Of a DNA stretch of 64,000 bases, positions 12,477-23,351 are shown piece after piece. Both the position numbers and the translations under genes were made by a program. The notes beneath the pieces were generated by a model. It saw only the letters and a list, made by a program, of their open reading frames with translations, was not told where the DNA came from and ran no database searches. Position 1 is the stretch's first letter, and every line of letters begins with the position of its first letter. This DNA comes from Lepidodermella squamata (lineage: Eukaryota; Gastrotricha): positions 1,178,001-1,242,000 of the forward strand of contig JBLDXI010000004.1 of assembly GCA_047495785.1 (NCBI GenBank). The letters are read 5' to 3'.

Positions 12477-15400
12477 ATGTTAAGTATCAAATATGTTGTC
12501 CTGCTGCTGGCAATCGCTGTGATTGGCCCAGTCAGCTGTGTTCGAAAGAAGGCTCTCAACTGGGTTCGGTGCTTCTCGCAGTTGAATGAACAATTCACCG
12601 ACTGCATCGAAGCTGCCAAAGCCTGTAATCCACTGCAAGATTTTCAGGTGATTTTTTATCTCAATATTCAAATTCATTCTTATGTTAGGTCAATTTTTCA
12701 GTTAGGGCCAATTTTCTTACGAGCTGGCAGCTGCTATCGCGGAGTGAGAAAATTTCCCAATTCACTTTTACCTTAGTTTGAAGACATTGAACAAAAATCA
12801 ATTTGTTTGAATTCTAGAACAGTCGAATGTGTTACAAATACGAAGCGCTTACCCCGTCGTGCGTACCAGGAAACATCGGCTGTAACGCGCTGGATGAAAT
12901 GAATGTGAGTTATAGATTTTGGTGATGAGCAATTTTCAATTTCTGTCGCTTCGTACGAAACAAAAGAATTTGGGCAGTTTCATTCTTGGTTTAACGTTTC
13001 AGCTCTTTTGGTTCGCAAATCAATCGACGACGTTGACTTTCAAATCCAACTTCAATGAATGCGTGGCAAAGAAAACCGCTTTCAGCGTAATTTTTTCAGC
13101 CACAATTCCTCGTACTTAGGAATTCCACTCAACCCTTTATTTTAGAATCTACCTTTCCGGCGCTGCACTTCAAACAACGTCACAAAAACGTGTGTTCCTG
13201 TTCCATTCAATTGCCCAAACAACTGGGTATGGTTCTCTTCGAATATTTTAACCCTTTTAATGCTGTTTTTCAACAGATGACACAACCAATGATATATCCG
13301 AGCATGGCTTTGTGCACTAACGGTGAAAGTAAGCATCGATTACATCGAAGCTCTTCGTTCTTGGGATTGAATTATCAAAGGATTTCAAGTTATTTGCTAG
13401 TTTACATATCTGAATCGTTGAAAATTGCCAAGAAATAGGCTGTAGTTCGCCATCTTTGATAACAGCTTCATTCTCCCAATTTTAATCTTATTCTACTAAA
13501 TTTGCAACGAATTTTGGAAATAAATGGGACAAGGTGCAAAGAGGTTTGAAAGTTGAAATGTATGGAATTCAGCATCAATTTTCGTAATTTCCCTTTATGG
13601 CTTTTAACTAATTTCGCACCATCAGATAATTTCGTTTCAGTATCGCACTAGTAGCATTCCCGGGAAATTTCTGAGAATGTCAGCCAAAATCAGCTGAATA
13701 ATGAAAATATTTTCATTTCTTGCTTCTAGTTACTGTCCCGATCACCGAGACTCCGCACATCCGCTGCTTCGATGCTACGACTGACCAATTCAACGATTGC
13801 CGGCCCCAGAGCAGCGGCTGTTTCAGCAACAACGAGACCCAGAAATACTCGACAAGCGTTTACAACAACCGAGACAACTGTCTCCTTGGGGTGAGACACT
13901 TTTGTTGTTTCTATTTCTTAATGAAAATAGTATTGAACCACTGACAGAAAGCTATTCGGTGCTTGGATTCTGCTGGAAACAAGTCTTGCTACGCGATTTG
14001 CCCGCGATACTTCACTCAGGTTATTTTTCGAGATAACTCTGCATTTTTCCTCATTAAAAATTTGTAACTAAATAGGACACGCTATATTCGAGCAGTCACA
14101 GCTTCCAAGTCAATCATGACGCTTGTCGAGCTGCCTTAGCACCGCCTGTGAGTTCAATAACAAATTTTTTGATTAATTTGATTATGATTAATTTTTGAAC
14201 ATTTAAAGGAGCAATTTTTTCGGCAAAAATCAATAGTTAACCAGATATTTTATGATTATTAACCAAGGGAAGCTTACGAATTCTGCGCTTTCCATAGGCC
14301 TCAAAGCTCACTGAATAAACACGATTGTAACAAATAGTCTTTAGTTACTTGGTAGTTATACAGGAACAATAAATTGAAAAATTTAAGAGATTTGTTGCTA
14401 TATTTCTTCTGTATTTCTTCAGGTTTTGACTAGCTTCGTTCGTTGCGTTAACAAAATCGACAGTTCGGTTCGATGCGTGCAGACAGATTGCGATGCAGCC
14501 ACCGAAGATCGCATCCCGAATTATCGTCGTTTTGATGACCAGGAAAAATGTGTCAGAGCTGTGAAGAGATTCGTAATCCAGGCCACAAATGCAAATCGCG
14601 ATCAAAGCCAAGCTGCTTGCCAATCGATTGGAGGCACGCTTGCAGTGCTAAAGTACGGCTCGCCGCTGACGTACGATAATAGTGAAGAGGTGGATCTATC
14701 CATTGAAGCACTGAAAACGGGCGAGAATGTAAGAAATTGAAAACCGTAATTTTATGACGATACGAGATCGATAATTCAACAGAGCGGACTGCCGGCTCCA
14801 ATATCTGCTTGGTTGGGTCTCAGTCGAGAGAATGGCGTCATGGCGTGGATGGATGGTTCAAACTTCACCTACGACCAGCAGCTGTGGGAGACGCAACCGC
14901 AAGATGGCTGTGTTGCCTTTGTAAAGGCTCAACTTGAGGAAGCCGAGAAAGAGTTCGTCTACAATTCATACGCTTGCGACACCATTATGCCTTACGCGTT
15001 ATGCGAGAGATACGCCATCGGCCCACCTGTGAGTTTTCACGAGCAATTCAGCATCTTAACATGAAGCAAATTAGAGATAACTACAAAATTGCATTTGTTT
15101 TTGGACTAAATAATTGGAATGGTTTTTATGACAGCGTAACAAGACGTTCCACGGAGTAATGAGCTGGAGTCCAGGCGCGACAACGATCGACAGCGCGAGA
15201 TCCGTTTGCGTTGTAATAAAGAAGCTGACGCGACTGGCCATAATAGCTACAGCTTCTGAAGCTCAAGCTGTTTACGACGAGATGATAGGAAATGAGGTAC
15301 ATATGAGGGGTTTAAATACAAATTTTGAATAACAAGTGTTTCTTTTTTCGAAGTATGGACCGATGACAGAGAGCTACATTGATCTATCGGAGACGAACGG

Positions 15401-15617
15401 CCAGTGGGTGTGGGGTGATGGCTCGGCCTATGTTAACGTACCGCCCTGGGCGTCGGGTTCGCCTGACCCACAGCAGTTGAATTGCCGCATCGCTATCGCA
15501 ACCATCGAATCTGGCGCCTTGGTGCTGAAAGACAGACCGTGTGATCAATTTTATGATGTCAAACTCATGTGTCAGAGTTACGAATATTGGGCACCCGTTG
15601 AGTATGAATGGATTTAG
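12477..15617 (+). CDS. P4: secreted Cys-rich protein with two CTLDs
   Basis: Thirteen phase-consistent exons: 12477-12647, 12702-12743, 12818-12904, 13003-13086, 13146-13226, 13277-13328, 13730-13890, 13948-14019, 14076-14147, 14423-14728, 14783-15028, 15135-15296 and 15354-15617, giving 599 aa. I chose the ATG at 12477 because it gives the same signal-peptide length as P3; an in-frame ATG at 12453 is less likely and a TTTTCAG lies between them. The Cys modules match P3. CTLD1 is split by an intron (14729-14782) that P3 lacks, so it was gained here or lost in P3. CTLD2 has WVWGDGSAYVNVPPW and CDQFYDVKLMC. The gene ends with the acidic and aromatic tail EYEWI, as P3 does. AATAAA lies at 15711. 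Function beyond secretion and binding is unknown. Confidence 0.85.
13768..14008 (+). repeat. 241-bp tract identical to P3 (copy 2)
   Basis: Partner of the tract at 10178-10418. The first mismatches outside it are single-base changes in exon 7 upstream and in exon 8 (a Ser/Tyr codon) downstream. The introns on either side do not align well. Confidence 0.85.
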
Positions 15618-16232
15618 AAAATAGCGCCATATTAGGTACACGTGAAATGTTGAGAAAAGAGAAAGAGTTGTACTGTAAATTGTGAAATTTCGAGTCCTGC
15701 CAGCTTTGAAAATAAAATTGGAGGAGCCGATATCCCTCCCTTGAGTCAATTCAGGTTAACGAACTGGTCAATTCAGGATTACAACCGAAATTAGCCATTT
15801 AAACCATTTAAAAATTAGCAACCCCATTTAAAAATTGCGCTCGCAACCCTTGTTAAAACAACGGGTCTGGCGCCGGACTTCGTACCTTTATCGAGGGAGC
15901 ACTGTACAGTTTGTACAGTTGAAAATAGTAAAGGATGCGCTTTTCCCCAAATCGATGCGATTTCTGATAATGATCACATGGCCAATCAACTTAATGAACT
16001 CCGAGAAATTTTCGAATTTCTCAACGAAGCTGGTGCGCATAAGATTTAGGTATTATAAACTGTTTTTAAACAATATCTTAATGTTGACTGTAACCTAGAG
16101 AAATATCTTTTATCCTCAGTGAGGCGCCTGTCTGGCTAATTGCATACGCATGACAAGTGCACTTGCGATAACGAATAAATAAATAAATGATCTGGAAAAA
16201 AATAAAATTTAACGTGATATGTTCAATCTGAG
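15618..16232. other. Spacer 3' of P4
   Basis: It holds the P4 poly(A) signal (AATAAA at 15711). I see no supported gene; the 87-codon ORF at 15835-16098 has no recognisable domain. Confidence 0.5.
15711..15716 (+). terminator. Poly(A) signal AATAAA of P4
   Basis: It lies 94 bp downstream of the P4 stop codon. Confidence 0.5.
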
Positions 16233-16336
16233 TACCGTCAGTTGGGGCTATCCGGACGGCGAAAAAAAAATTACCCCCTGATTATTTTGCATTTTTACAC
16301 GTTTCAGAAGGTCCTGATTCCAATGGCACCAGGATT

Positions 16337-16366
16337 CCGAATAGCCCCACGGATGGGGCTATTCGG
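16337..16366. repeat. Internal hairpin of the TA-flanked element
   Basis: CCGAATAGCCCCA and TGGGGCTATTCGG are perfect reverse complements around a 4-base loop. The arms repeat the terminal-repeat vocabulary of the surrounding element. Confidence 0.7.
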
Positions 16367-16425
16367 AGAGGTGTGGGGCTATTAATGATACATAAATATT
16401 CAATTCAAATTTTACTGATATGTTG

Positions 16426-16507
16426 TGCTCAGTGGTCGAGTGGCTTTGGATGTGCTTCTAGAAAGCACAGCAAAGTACAAAACGAGGGTTCAAGTCCAGG
16501 CCACGAA
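16426..16507 (+). pseudogene. tRNA-like (Leu/Ser type) pseudogene or Pol III promoter remnant
   Basis: TGGTCGAGTGG at 16433 fits a type II tRNA A box, GTGCT/AGCAC forms an anticodon stem around TCTAGAA, and GGGTTCAAGTCC fits a B box. The acceptor stem does not pair and the T-stem is weak, so it is not an intact tRNA. It sits inside the TA-flanked element, perhaps a captured tRNA or SINE head. Confidence 0.35.
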
Positions 16508-17364
16508 ACATTTTTTTTTCAAACAGAAGTTATAATTTTTTGCAATTATTCGAATGCATTGCATATCGATGATTTTTAGCTTAATTTTAGTTTTTCAGTT
16601 TTTTTAATTAGCAGTAGTATCAGCGAATTTTGAATTCATGCCACAAGCACTAGCCTTTCATTCGGTTAACCTAATGAAAAGTTTTACAAACCTCTTAAAT
16701 TCGAAGTATGCCTCAATTGCTGAGAAATTTATCAACTACAAAGCTCATTAGAATATTCCAATTCTGCCGCATTTCTCTGTTCCGATTGCCCCACAACCTC
16801 ATTTTTTCGTGGGGCTAAAAGGACGCAATTAATTAGACAAAAGTATGCGTCGGATCGGGGCGGTGCCCTATCATCTGTAGGTTCAGAAAAAATTGATCGC
16901 AGTTCCAGCAAAATTATCATCTGGTCCAGGTAATTCAACTCAGAACAGTGCTTAAACTGAGTTACCCCCTTACACCTGAAAGGCAAGCCCATATCTTCAC
17001 AACCACTTACTCTCAGGTCATGAAATTTTTATGGCATGTGGGTCGTCTTTCCACCTAACTCCGTGCGAAATTTCATTGCTAACGGCCGGGTAGTTTTGGA
17101 GCCATGCTCATTCTCCCGTTTGCATGAACATTAGTCCGAATAGCCCCAATTACCCAGATTGCCCCAACTGACGGTAATTATTATTGAAATGAATGCCGCA
17201 ATCCCACCGCCACCTGACCTCAATGCTGCTGATTTGGCGCTAATGCGTTCGTGAATATGATTTAATTCACTAAATTCACTGTTGCTTCCATCATTTAGCT
17301 GCTGAGCCCAAGATGGCTTGGAGTAACGGCGAACTCCGAGTTCTTGCGTATTTCATCTACTTCC

Positions 17365-17586
17365 TCAACAATGAGAAATACACAAAAAACGACGAGTAGC
17401 GATCAGCTTATCAAGATTTCGGGCCACAGTTGTAGCAGCAGGCACGGAAATTTCAGGATAACGCACGTGAAACCTTTCAGCCGCATCAGTTGCGTTTCCG
17501 CCATTCGCTACCATCATCAGCGACATGTAAGCGCGCTGTGGATTGGTGTATCTAATACCCGTCGGGGGGTTATCTATTTGAAGCAT
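17365..17586 (-). pseudogene. Transposon-type helix-turn-helix fragment (DUF4817-like)
   Basis: The minus-strand frame encodes about 73 aa with RYTNPQRAYMSLMMVANGG, then NATDAAERFHVRYPE and TTVARNLDKL. This resembles the N-terminal helix-turn-helix (DUF4817-like) found in Tc1-type transposases and dispersed arthropod ORFs: an R-Y-T start, an A-A-R-F-type helix, then R-Y-P-E. The ORF stops right after this helix, and no DDE domain follows. I read it as a decayed 5' fragment; family assignment is from memory. Confidence 0.45.
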
Positions 17587-18283
17587 TTTTGTGAATAAGC
17601 AGCAACTCTGTTGATTATCTCGCTTAATTTGTTCAATTTGTCCATAAATTGTTGGAACTGCCTGTCATTAGCACTCAGTAACTAACAAAATATTTTTTCT
17701 TCCAAGGAATTAATTCCCTCATTATTAATGTTCAGATCGGAATAAAAAACATAATGTTCATGTTTTAGTGGAGAAATAATTGAGCTTTCAAATTCTCAGC
17801 CAGTTCGCATTAGGACAGCACATGCCAATCACATGATTGATAATGCGATTTGAAAACTGCTGCGATTTCTAGTTTTCGAATCGCAGCTTTACTAGTTTCA
17901 GACCACACTGTACACAGGTTTTACAGGCCTTGAAAATGAACTGAAACTACTCACCATGGCTTCAGCGGTACTGCCTAAAACATGTTTCTAAACAATGGCC
18001 ACAGTTGTGATATTGATATGTCGATACCTCTGCAGGACTCCCGCGGGTCTTGATTCCAGCTCACGTAATATGCTTGCCCTTCCTACCTAATCAAAAGATG
18101 ACGAAAAATGGTCAAAGTTGCCGCATTGAACCATTGAAATCAGAAAAGGTTTATTGTGATTTTATTGTGTGAAACCTAGACAATGTATTTATTCACGTAT
18201 CAGATAAGCCTTATTATTAATTTAAATAAATATAACATTAATTTTCATCGTCTTCCTCACTTCGCAATATTTCGAGATACAAA
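17587..18283. other. Spacer 3' of P5
   Basis: AT-rich with no supported gene. TTTATT near 18186 could be the minus-strand AATAAA of P5. Confidence 0.45.
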
Positions 18284-20197
18284 TCACGAAAATTTCTCAC
18301 ACAAGACTTTAAACATTCCTCCGCTGCAAGGAAAAAGTTGAAAATAATACCCGGATGGGTTTTGGCTGTTGGAATAAAGGATTCCAAGACAGCCATCGCT
18401 GATCGGTTTAATCCACTTCGATGCAGCATACGGAGCATCGGAGCCATCGTCCCAATTGAGAGCACCATTATACCGAGTGAGACCGACCCAGATATAATAG
18501 GCCGGGTCCAGCACTTGCGCGGCCGCATCCAGCTCAGCGTCCGACCTAATCGTCGCTATCGCAGCATTCTTTTCAACGCATTTCGACGCGCCTGCGATTC
18601 TGTCGCCACCAACCGCACCCAGGTCCTCCATCGAGTAACTCTTGGCAACAGCCTTGCAACTGTCCTCGTCTTTATAGGCGACATCGGCCGGACTTCTCAC
18701 CTGGGTTGACGCATTGCAGTCTGTTGACTCGGTTACGCAATGAGCCGTCCCGTCACTGACGTCGACGCAGCGGAAGTAAACAGACTTTAAAAAATGCAAA
18801 AGTAAATTTCGACAGTACTGCAACATAGGAACAAATATAATTGATAGCTAACTCACAGGGGGCGATACATCCTTCATACACTTGTCATGATTCAATTGAA
18901 AGGACTGTAAGCCGGAGAAAAGCTTGTCCTGTTATCGAAAAACATTTGAAAGCGCATACTTATCGCATCAACTAAACCGGGTTGACCGGAGCTTTACCTG
19001 TGTTTGGTCTTGGGGACAGGTTGCGTAGCAAGACAGTCGTCCAGATGAATCTTCGCACGAAACGGCATTCTGTCAAACAAGACCAACCTAATTAATTGTC
19101 AAAACAGGAAAAGAATGACTTACTCCTAGCATGCATGCCGCACGGTTGATGTAGACTTTGTTCGAGTATTGTTGAGTCTCATTGCTGGCAAAACAGCCGG
19201 GGCTTTGCGGACGGCAGTCGTGGAATTTGCGAGATGTCGAGTCAAAACAGCGGACGTGAGGCTTTTCGCTAATCGGAACTTTGACTGAAATTCATGAAAA
19301 GTCATTAAAATCGCTAAGGACATTATTAAAGTTCAGAGGTGATTTCGCCGTTTTCCCCAAGTTTTCACACTCATATAGCAGTAATAACGTACCTAATCCG
19401 TTGGTGCAAGACGTGAGATTGGGATACAAAGTTGAATCAGTTGGCTGCTGGGGAAACTAAACAAAGAATCAAAGAATCAAATGAATAACCATTCAAAAAG
19501 CTGAGAAATGGCTCACCCAGTTTTCAGGGCATTGGTATGGGTCGGGCACACAAGTTTTGATGACGGTTTCCGACATACAGCGCCTGAATTTCAAATTCTG
19601 AAATGACATGAATGAAGTTATGTCAAACTTCCATCCAGTATTTGAATTCTCACCTCGAATGCAGCTTTCCTTTTCTCGCATTCGTTGAGGTTGTTTCTCA
19701 AGCTGAACGGCGGCTTTGCAAGGTCAAACCAAAATGTCTGAAGCAATGAGTTTGATGGGCAATATCAATTTTTGATGAAAATTCTTACATTCATATCACC
19801 TGGGTTGTTACAGCCGACGTTTCCAGGTACGCAGAATGGGGTGAGAGCCTCGTATTTGTAGCACATTCTGGCATTCTAGAGACAAATTGAAATAGGAATA
19901 ACAAAAGATGCCATCAAGTTGCTGATGACTTAACAGACCCCGGTGTTGCAGCTGCCAGTTGATCGGAAACTCGTTCCCCACTATTAGAAGAGGAACGCAT
20001 AAACTTTCTAGACCTGAAGAGAAATTTGATTCGTGGAAAACCTGGTAATTTGCGAGTGGATCACAGCCATCGGGTTCGCAGCTAGTGAATCGATTGCTCT
20101 GCTGCGAGAAGCATCGAGCCCAGTCACCCCCGTAAGCCGAGTCACATGATGCCAGCAGAAGGGCCACAAGCACAACATTACCGTGAAAACCAGCCAT
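18284..20197 (-). CDS. P5: secreted Cys-rich protein with one CTLD (type 1)
   Basis: Ten exons: 20197-20042, 19980-19939, 19875-19789, 19737-19654, 19597-19517, 19447-19393, 19284-19124, 19069-18998, 18928-18857 and 18784-18284, giving 436 aa in continuous phase. The signal peptide ends near CDSAYG and RCFSQQSNRFTSC follows. Later modules are RRCMSETVIKTC, VRCFDSTSRKFHDC and FRCVDVSDGTAHC. The single CTLD has WVGLTRYNGALNWDDGS and ends VLCEKFS; no second CTLD follows. It lacks EPN/QPD and WND motifs. P6, P7 and P9 share this ten-exon architecture, so the minus-strand members form a subfamily. Secreted or extracellular binding role inferred. Confidence 0.83.
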
Positions 20198-21149
20198 TAT
20201 ACTTGGCGAATCTGGGTGGGAAAATAACGAAAATTGCTTTGAAATTGAACGAAAAAAGTTGAAAATGTGCTTAGATTAAATAAATATAACCTTTAGTCCG
20301 TATTCGATTTTTCAATGACATTTGTCGTCGTCCCGCTTTTAAGTTGGACAATAATATTGTCCTGTCAGTTAATTATCAGGAAGGCGTCAGTTGAAATAAT
20401 CGCGTGGCTATTTATCCGGTTCGTTTCGACAATAAAACAATCAGGAAAATTGTCTTGTCCTAATTCTCGCGTATTCTTTAAATTTTAAATGACCTTTCAA
20501 TAGTGACCTGATTTGCCCAAAAAAATCGTCGTCAGTGATCTCGATTTGAGTTCAAATCAAGCGAAACACGAAACTCGAATCAAACATTATTTTTACCCGA
20601 GCGCGCGTCATCACTAAGCTCCCTTTTACGCGAGGGAGTCAATTAATCCAGAAAGTTAGTCTACGGCAGTGGTGCGCAAACATGTTCATCTACCGGCGAT
20701 TTTGGCGGCCGCGAGGTTACCAAACCGGCCGCAACACTATTGGCAACTCCAACCGGCCGCACTACCAGATTATTTGTGCATGTCATCGGTCTCTCTGCGT
20801 TGTATCAGCTTGACAAAGTGGGAAACTGGTGATCTCACTCGAGGATAAGCAATCGATTTTCAGCCATAATTTTACATCATTTTACTCAAATCACCTCATA
20901 AAATTAGGGTGACTGGATTCATCGAAGAGATTCTCAAGCTCGGGGCTCGAGAACGGGCCCAGAAAAATATCTCGCTTTTTTAAGTGATCATTGAGGCATG
21001 GATTTATTCATCATTAGAAGGCAAGACTTGACTTCATTTAAATAGGTTTCATTAACGCATCAGATAATATGCCTTTCTTTCACTTCATAACGCTCGTTTA
21101 CATTGCCATTCAACTCATTTCACAACGAGGTTTTCTCGAGATATAACAA
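20198..21149. other. Spacer between P6 3' end and P5 5' end, with the P5 promoter
   Basis: It contains the P5 upstream block, with GGACAATAATATTGTCC at 20345 and TTGTCCTAATT at 20454. From about 20668 it holds a GC-richer patch with repeated CCGGCCGC words starting CAGTGGTGCGCAAAC, possibly a decayed hAT-type MITE. No gene is seen. Confidence 0.4.
20514..20523 (+). promoter_or_regulatory. Shared upstream motif TGACCTGATT (P5)
   Basis: It lies 317 bp upstream of the P5 start and about 59 bp from TTGTCCTAATT, the same order on the plus strand as in the P2-P3 spacer. Confidence 0.4.
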
Positions 21150-23351
21150 TCACGAATGATCCTCGCACAAGACCTTATTTGCTTTGTTACTACAATCATA
21201 TTGTAAAAACATGGGTGGGTTTTGGTCGTCGAAATTGCTGATAACAGCACAGCCATCGTTCTTTCCAATCCACTTCGAAGCAGCAAACGGAGCATCGGTG
21301 CCATCGTCCCGCATCTGAGGGCACCTTTTTGCCGCACGAGACCGATCCATGTGTTCGAGGTCGAGTCAAGCACTTGTGAGGCCGCTGTAAGCTCAGCGTC
21401 TGACCTAATCTTCGCAATCGAAGCATTTCGTTCGACGCATTTCGACGTGGCGGTCAATTTGTCGCCTCCGTCATCGCCCAGGTCGTCAACCGAGTATCGC
21501 TTGACAACAGCCTTGCAGCTCTCCTCGTCTTTATAGGCGACATCAGCCGGGATTCGAAATTGCGTGGGCGCCTGGCAGCCTGTCGACTCGGTTACGCAAT
21601 GACCCGACCCGTCACTTATGTCGACGCAGCGGAAGTAAACAGACTGCAAAAAATTAACATTTCCTTTATTTCCCAACTTTTTGTATGAAATTTAACTAAT
21701 TTTTTAAATTAAACCTGCCACCTTTTTGCGAATGCATCAAAGAAATAGAATTTTTCCTGGAGGGAACCCGAAATAACTCGTTAGCGGCGGCTGCCTCGGG
21801 ATTTTTTTCGGTATTTTACCCGGTTAAAACAAATTTATACATACTTTTTCAATCCCAAAAGTGATAATACTTCCGAAGTGTTTAAGTTTTGAAGTTTCCG
21901 AACCTTTTTCTGTGTATATTCTTTGCTTGCATTACTTATGGGAGTGCTGTCTAGCGTGGGTATAAGTATATTTAACAGACACACAGAAGGAAGATTTCTC
22001 AAAGCGAACTCACAGGGGGCGTTATATCCTTGAGGCAACTGTTAAAATTAAGCGAAAACGTCTGCGAGCCGGAGTAAAACTTCACCTGCAATAGAAAGCA
22101 TGAGTTGATAGTTGATACAAAAACTGACCCTTCGTTTAGGTTTACCTCCGATAGACCTTTAGGACAAACAGCGCGGCAAGATAGGCGGTTAGATGAATCC
22201 TTGCACGAATAGGCATTCTGTCAAAAACCACATCAATTGCTAAAATAGAAAGGACAATACAACTTATTACAACTTACTCCGCGCAAACAAGTTGCACGGT
22301 TGATGTAAACCTGGGTCGATGACGGCTGAGTTTCATTGCTGGCGAAACAGCCGGGGCTTTGCGGTCGGCAGTCGTTGAATTTGCCAGTGTTCGAATCGAA
22401 ACAGCGGACGTGAGGCTTTTCGCTAACCGGAACTGTAACTGAAATTCATAAAAAAAAATACCCGGCATTGAATCGCAACCGAATTTCCACTCCGAATAAC
22501 GCACTCATTCCATTGGTACAAGACGCGAGATTTGGATACAAATCTGAATTTACAGGGTTCTGTTGGAACAAATAAAATTATCACAAATAAAACTGAATAA
22601 ACCAACTAGGAGATGGCTCACCCAGTTTTTGGGGCATTTGTACGGGTCAGGGACGCAAGTTTTGATGACGCCATTCGACATGCAGCGCCTAAATTTTAAA
22701 GTCTGAAAATGACAACGGTTAAATCAAACTTTAGTTCAGCTAGTTTCTGAATTATTACCTCGAAGGCAGCTACCTTTTTCTCGCATTCGTTAAAGTTGAA
22801 TTTCAAGCTCAACAACGGCCCAGGATCGTTAAACAGAAACGTCTGAAACATTGATTTTCCATAAAATTACCAGTTTTGAAAGGTATGGGTAGCGATCTTC
22901 ATTCGCTCGCATTGTAATTTTACGAAATTTCTAGCAATTGAATGTGGCTTACCGGCATTTCACCCGGGTTGTTACAGCCGACGTTTCCAGGTACGCAGAA
23001 CGGGGTGAGAGCCTCGTATTTGTAGCACATTCGAGCAAGCTACAGACAAATTTAAAGGAATGACACATGTGACTACACAGACCCCTGCGTTGCAACTGCT
23101 GGAATGTAGGAAAGGCGCGCCCAGCTATAGAGATAGAAAACGCTTGAACTGTCTATATTTCGAGAGAAATTTAATTCTGAGCAAACCTGATAATCTTTGG
23201 ATAGATCACATCCACTGGCAACCGGTTCGCAGCCGGTGAATCGGTTGTTGAACTGAGAAAAGCATCGAACCCAAAGCGGCTGGCGCCACGCCCCGTTGCT
23301 CGATGTCAGCAGAAGTGCTAGAAGCAAAGCGTTCAAGCAATAACTGGCCAT
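21150..23351 (-). pseudogene. P6: family member with frameshifted CTLD
   Basis: Exons 1-9 are intact and in phase: 23351-23187, 23124-23083, 23039-22953, 22842-22759, 22702-22622, 22559-22505, 22438-22278, 22217-22146 and 22085-22014. They encode a signal peptide, RCFSQFNNRFTGC, RRCMSNGVIKTC and VRCFDSNTGKFNDC. The CTLD exon starts at 21643 and reads normally through WIGLVRQKGAL. It then carries about two extra bases near 21310, where paralogs read W-D-D-G. The correct continuation (DDGTDAPFAASKWIG ... VLCEDHS) lies in another frame and ends at 21150, while the shifted frame runs to a stop at 21110. It is either a recent pseudogene, a protein with a new tail, or an assembly error. Intron 9 carries a dispersed repeat at about 21750-21960. 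Confidence 0.7.
21750..21965. repeat. Dispersed repeat in P6 intron 9, related to 46930-47165
   Basis: It shares TCGGTATTTTACCC, then an AAATTT and TTTTTAATCCC-like stretch, then TTGC(A/G)TTACTTATGGGA, in the same order as 46930-47165. Both copies are diverged and non-coding. Confidence 0.5.

Larger units (their letters stand above)
16233..17176. mobile_element. TA-flanked non-autonomous DNA transposon, 944 bp, with inverted ends
   Basis: It begins TACCGTCAGTTGGGGC and ends GCCCCAACTGACGGTA, perfect 16-bp inverted ends whose outermost TA could be the target duplication of a Tc1/mariner-type element. Internally the words GGGGCTATTCGG and CCGAATAGCCCC recur, forming a hairpin at 16337-16366. 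No transposase ORF is present; a tRNA-like stretch lies inside at about 16426-16507. I infer a MITE. Confidence 0.7.

Noticed and set aside
16426-16507. Functional tRNA-Leu
   Set aside because: Acceptor stem does not pair and U33 is replaced by C.
20668-20800. CAGTGGTGCGCAAAC start and CCGGCCGC words as a hAT MITE
   Set aside because: I could not find a matching right end or 8-bp duplication, so it is only noted in the spacer.
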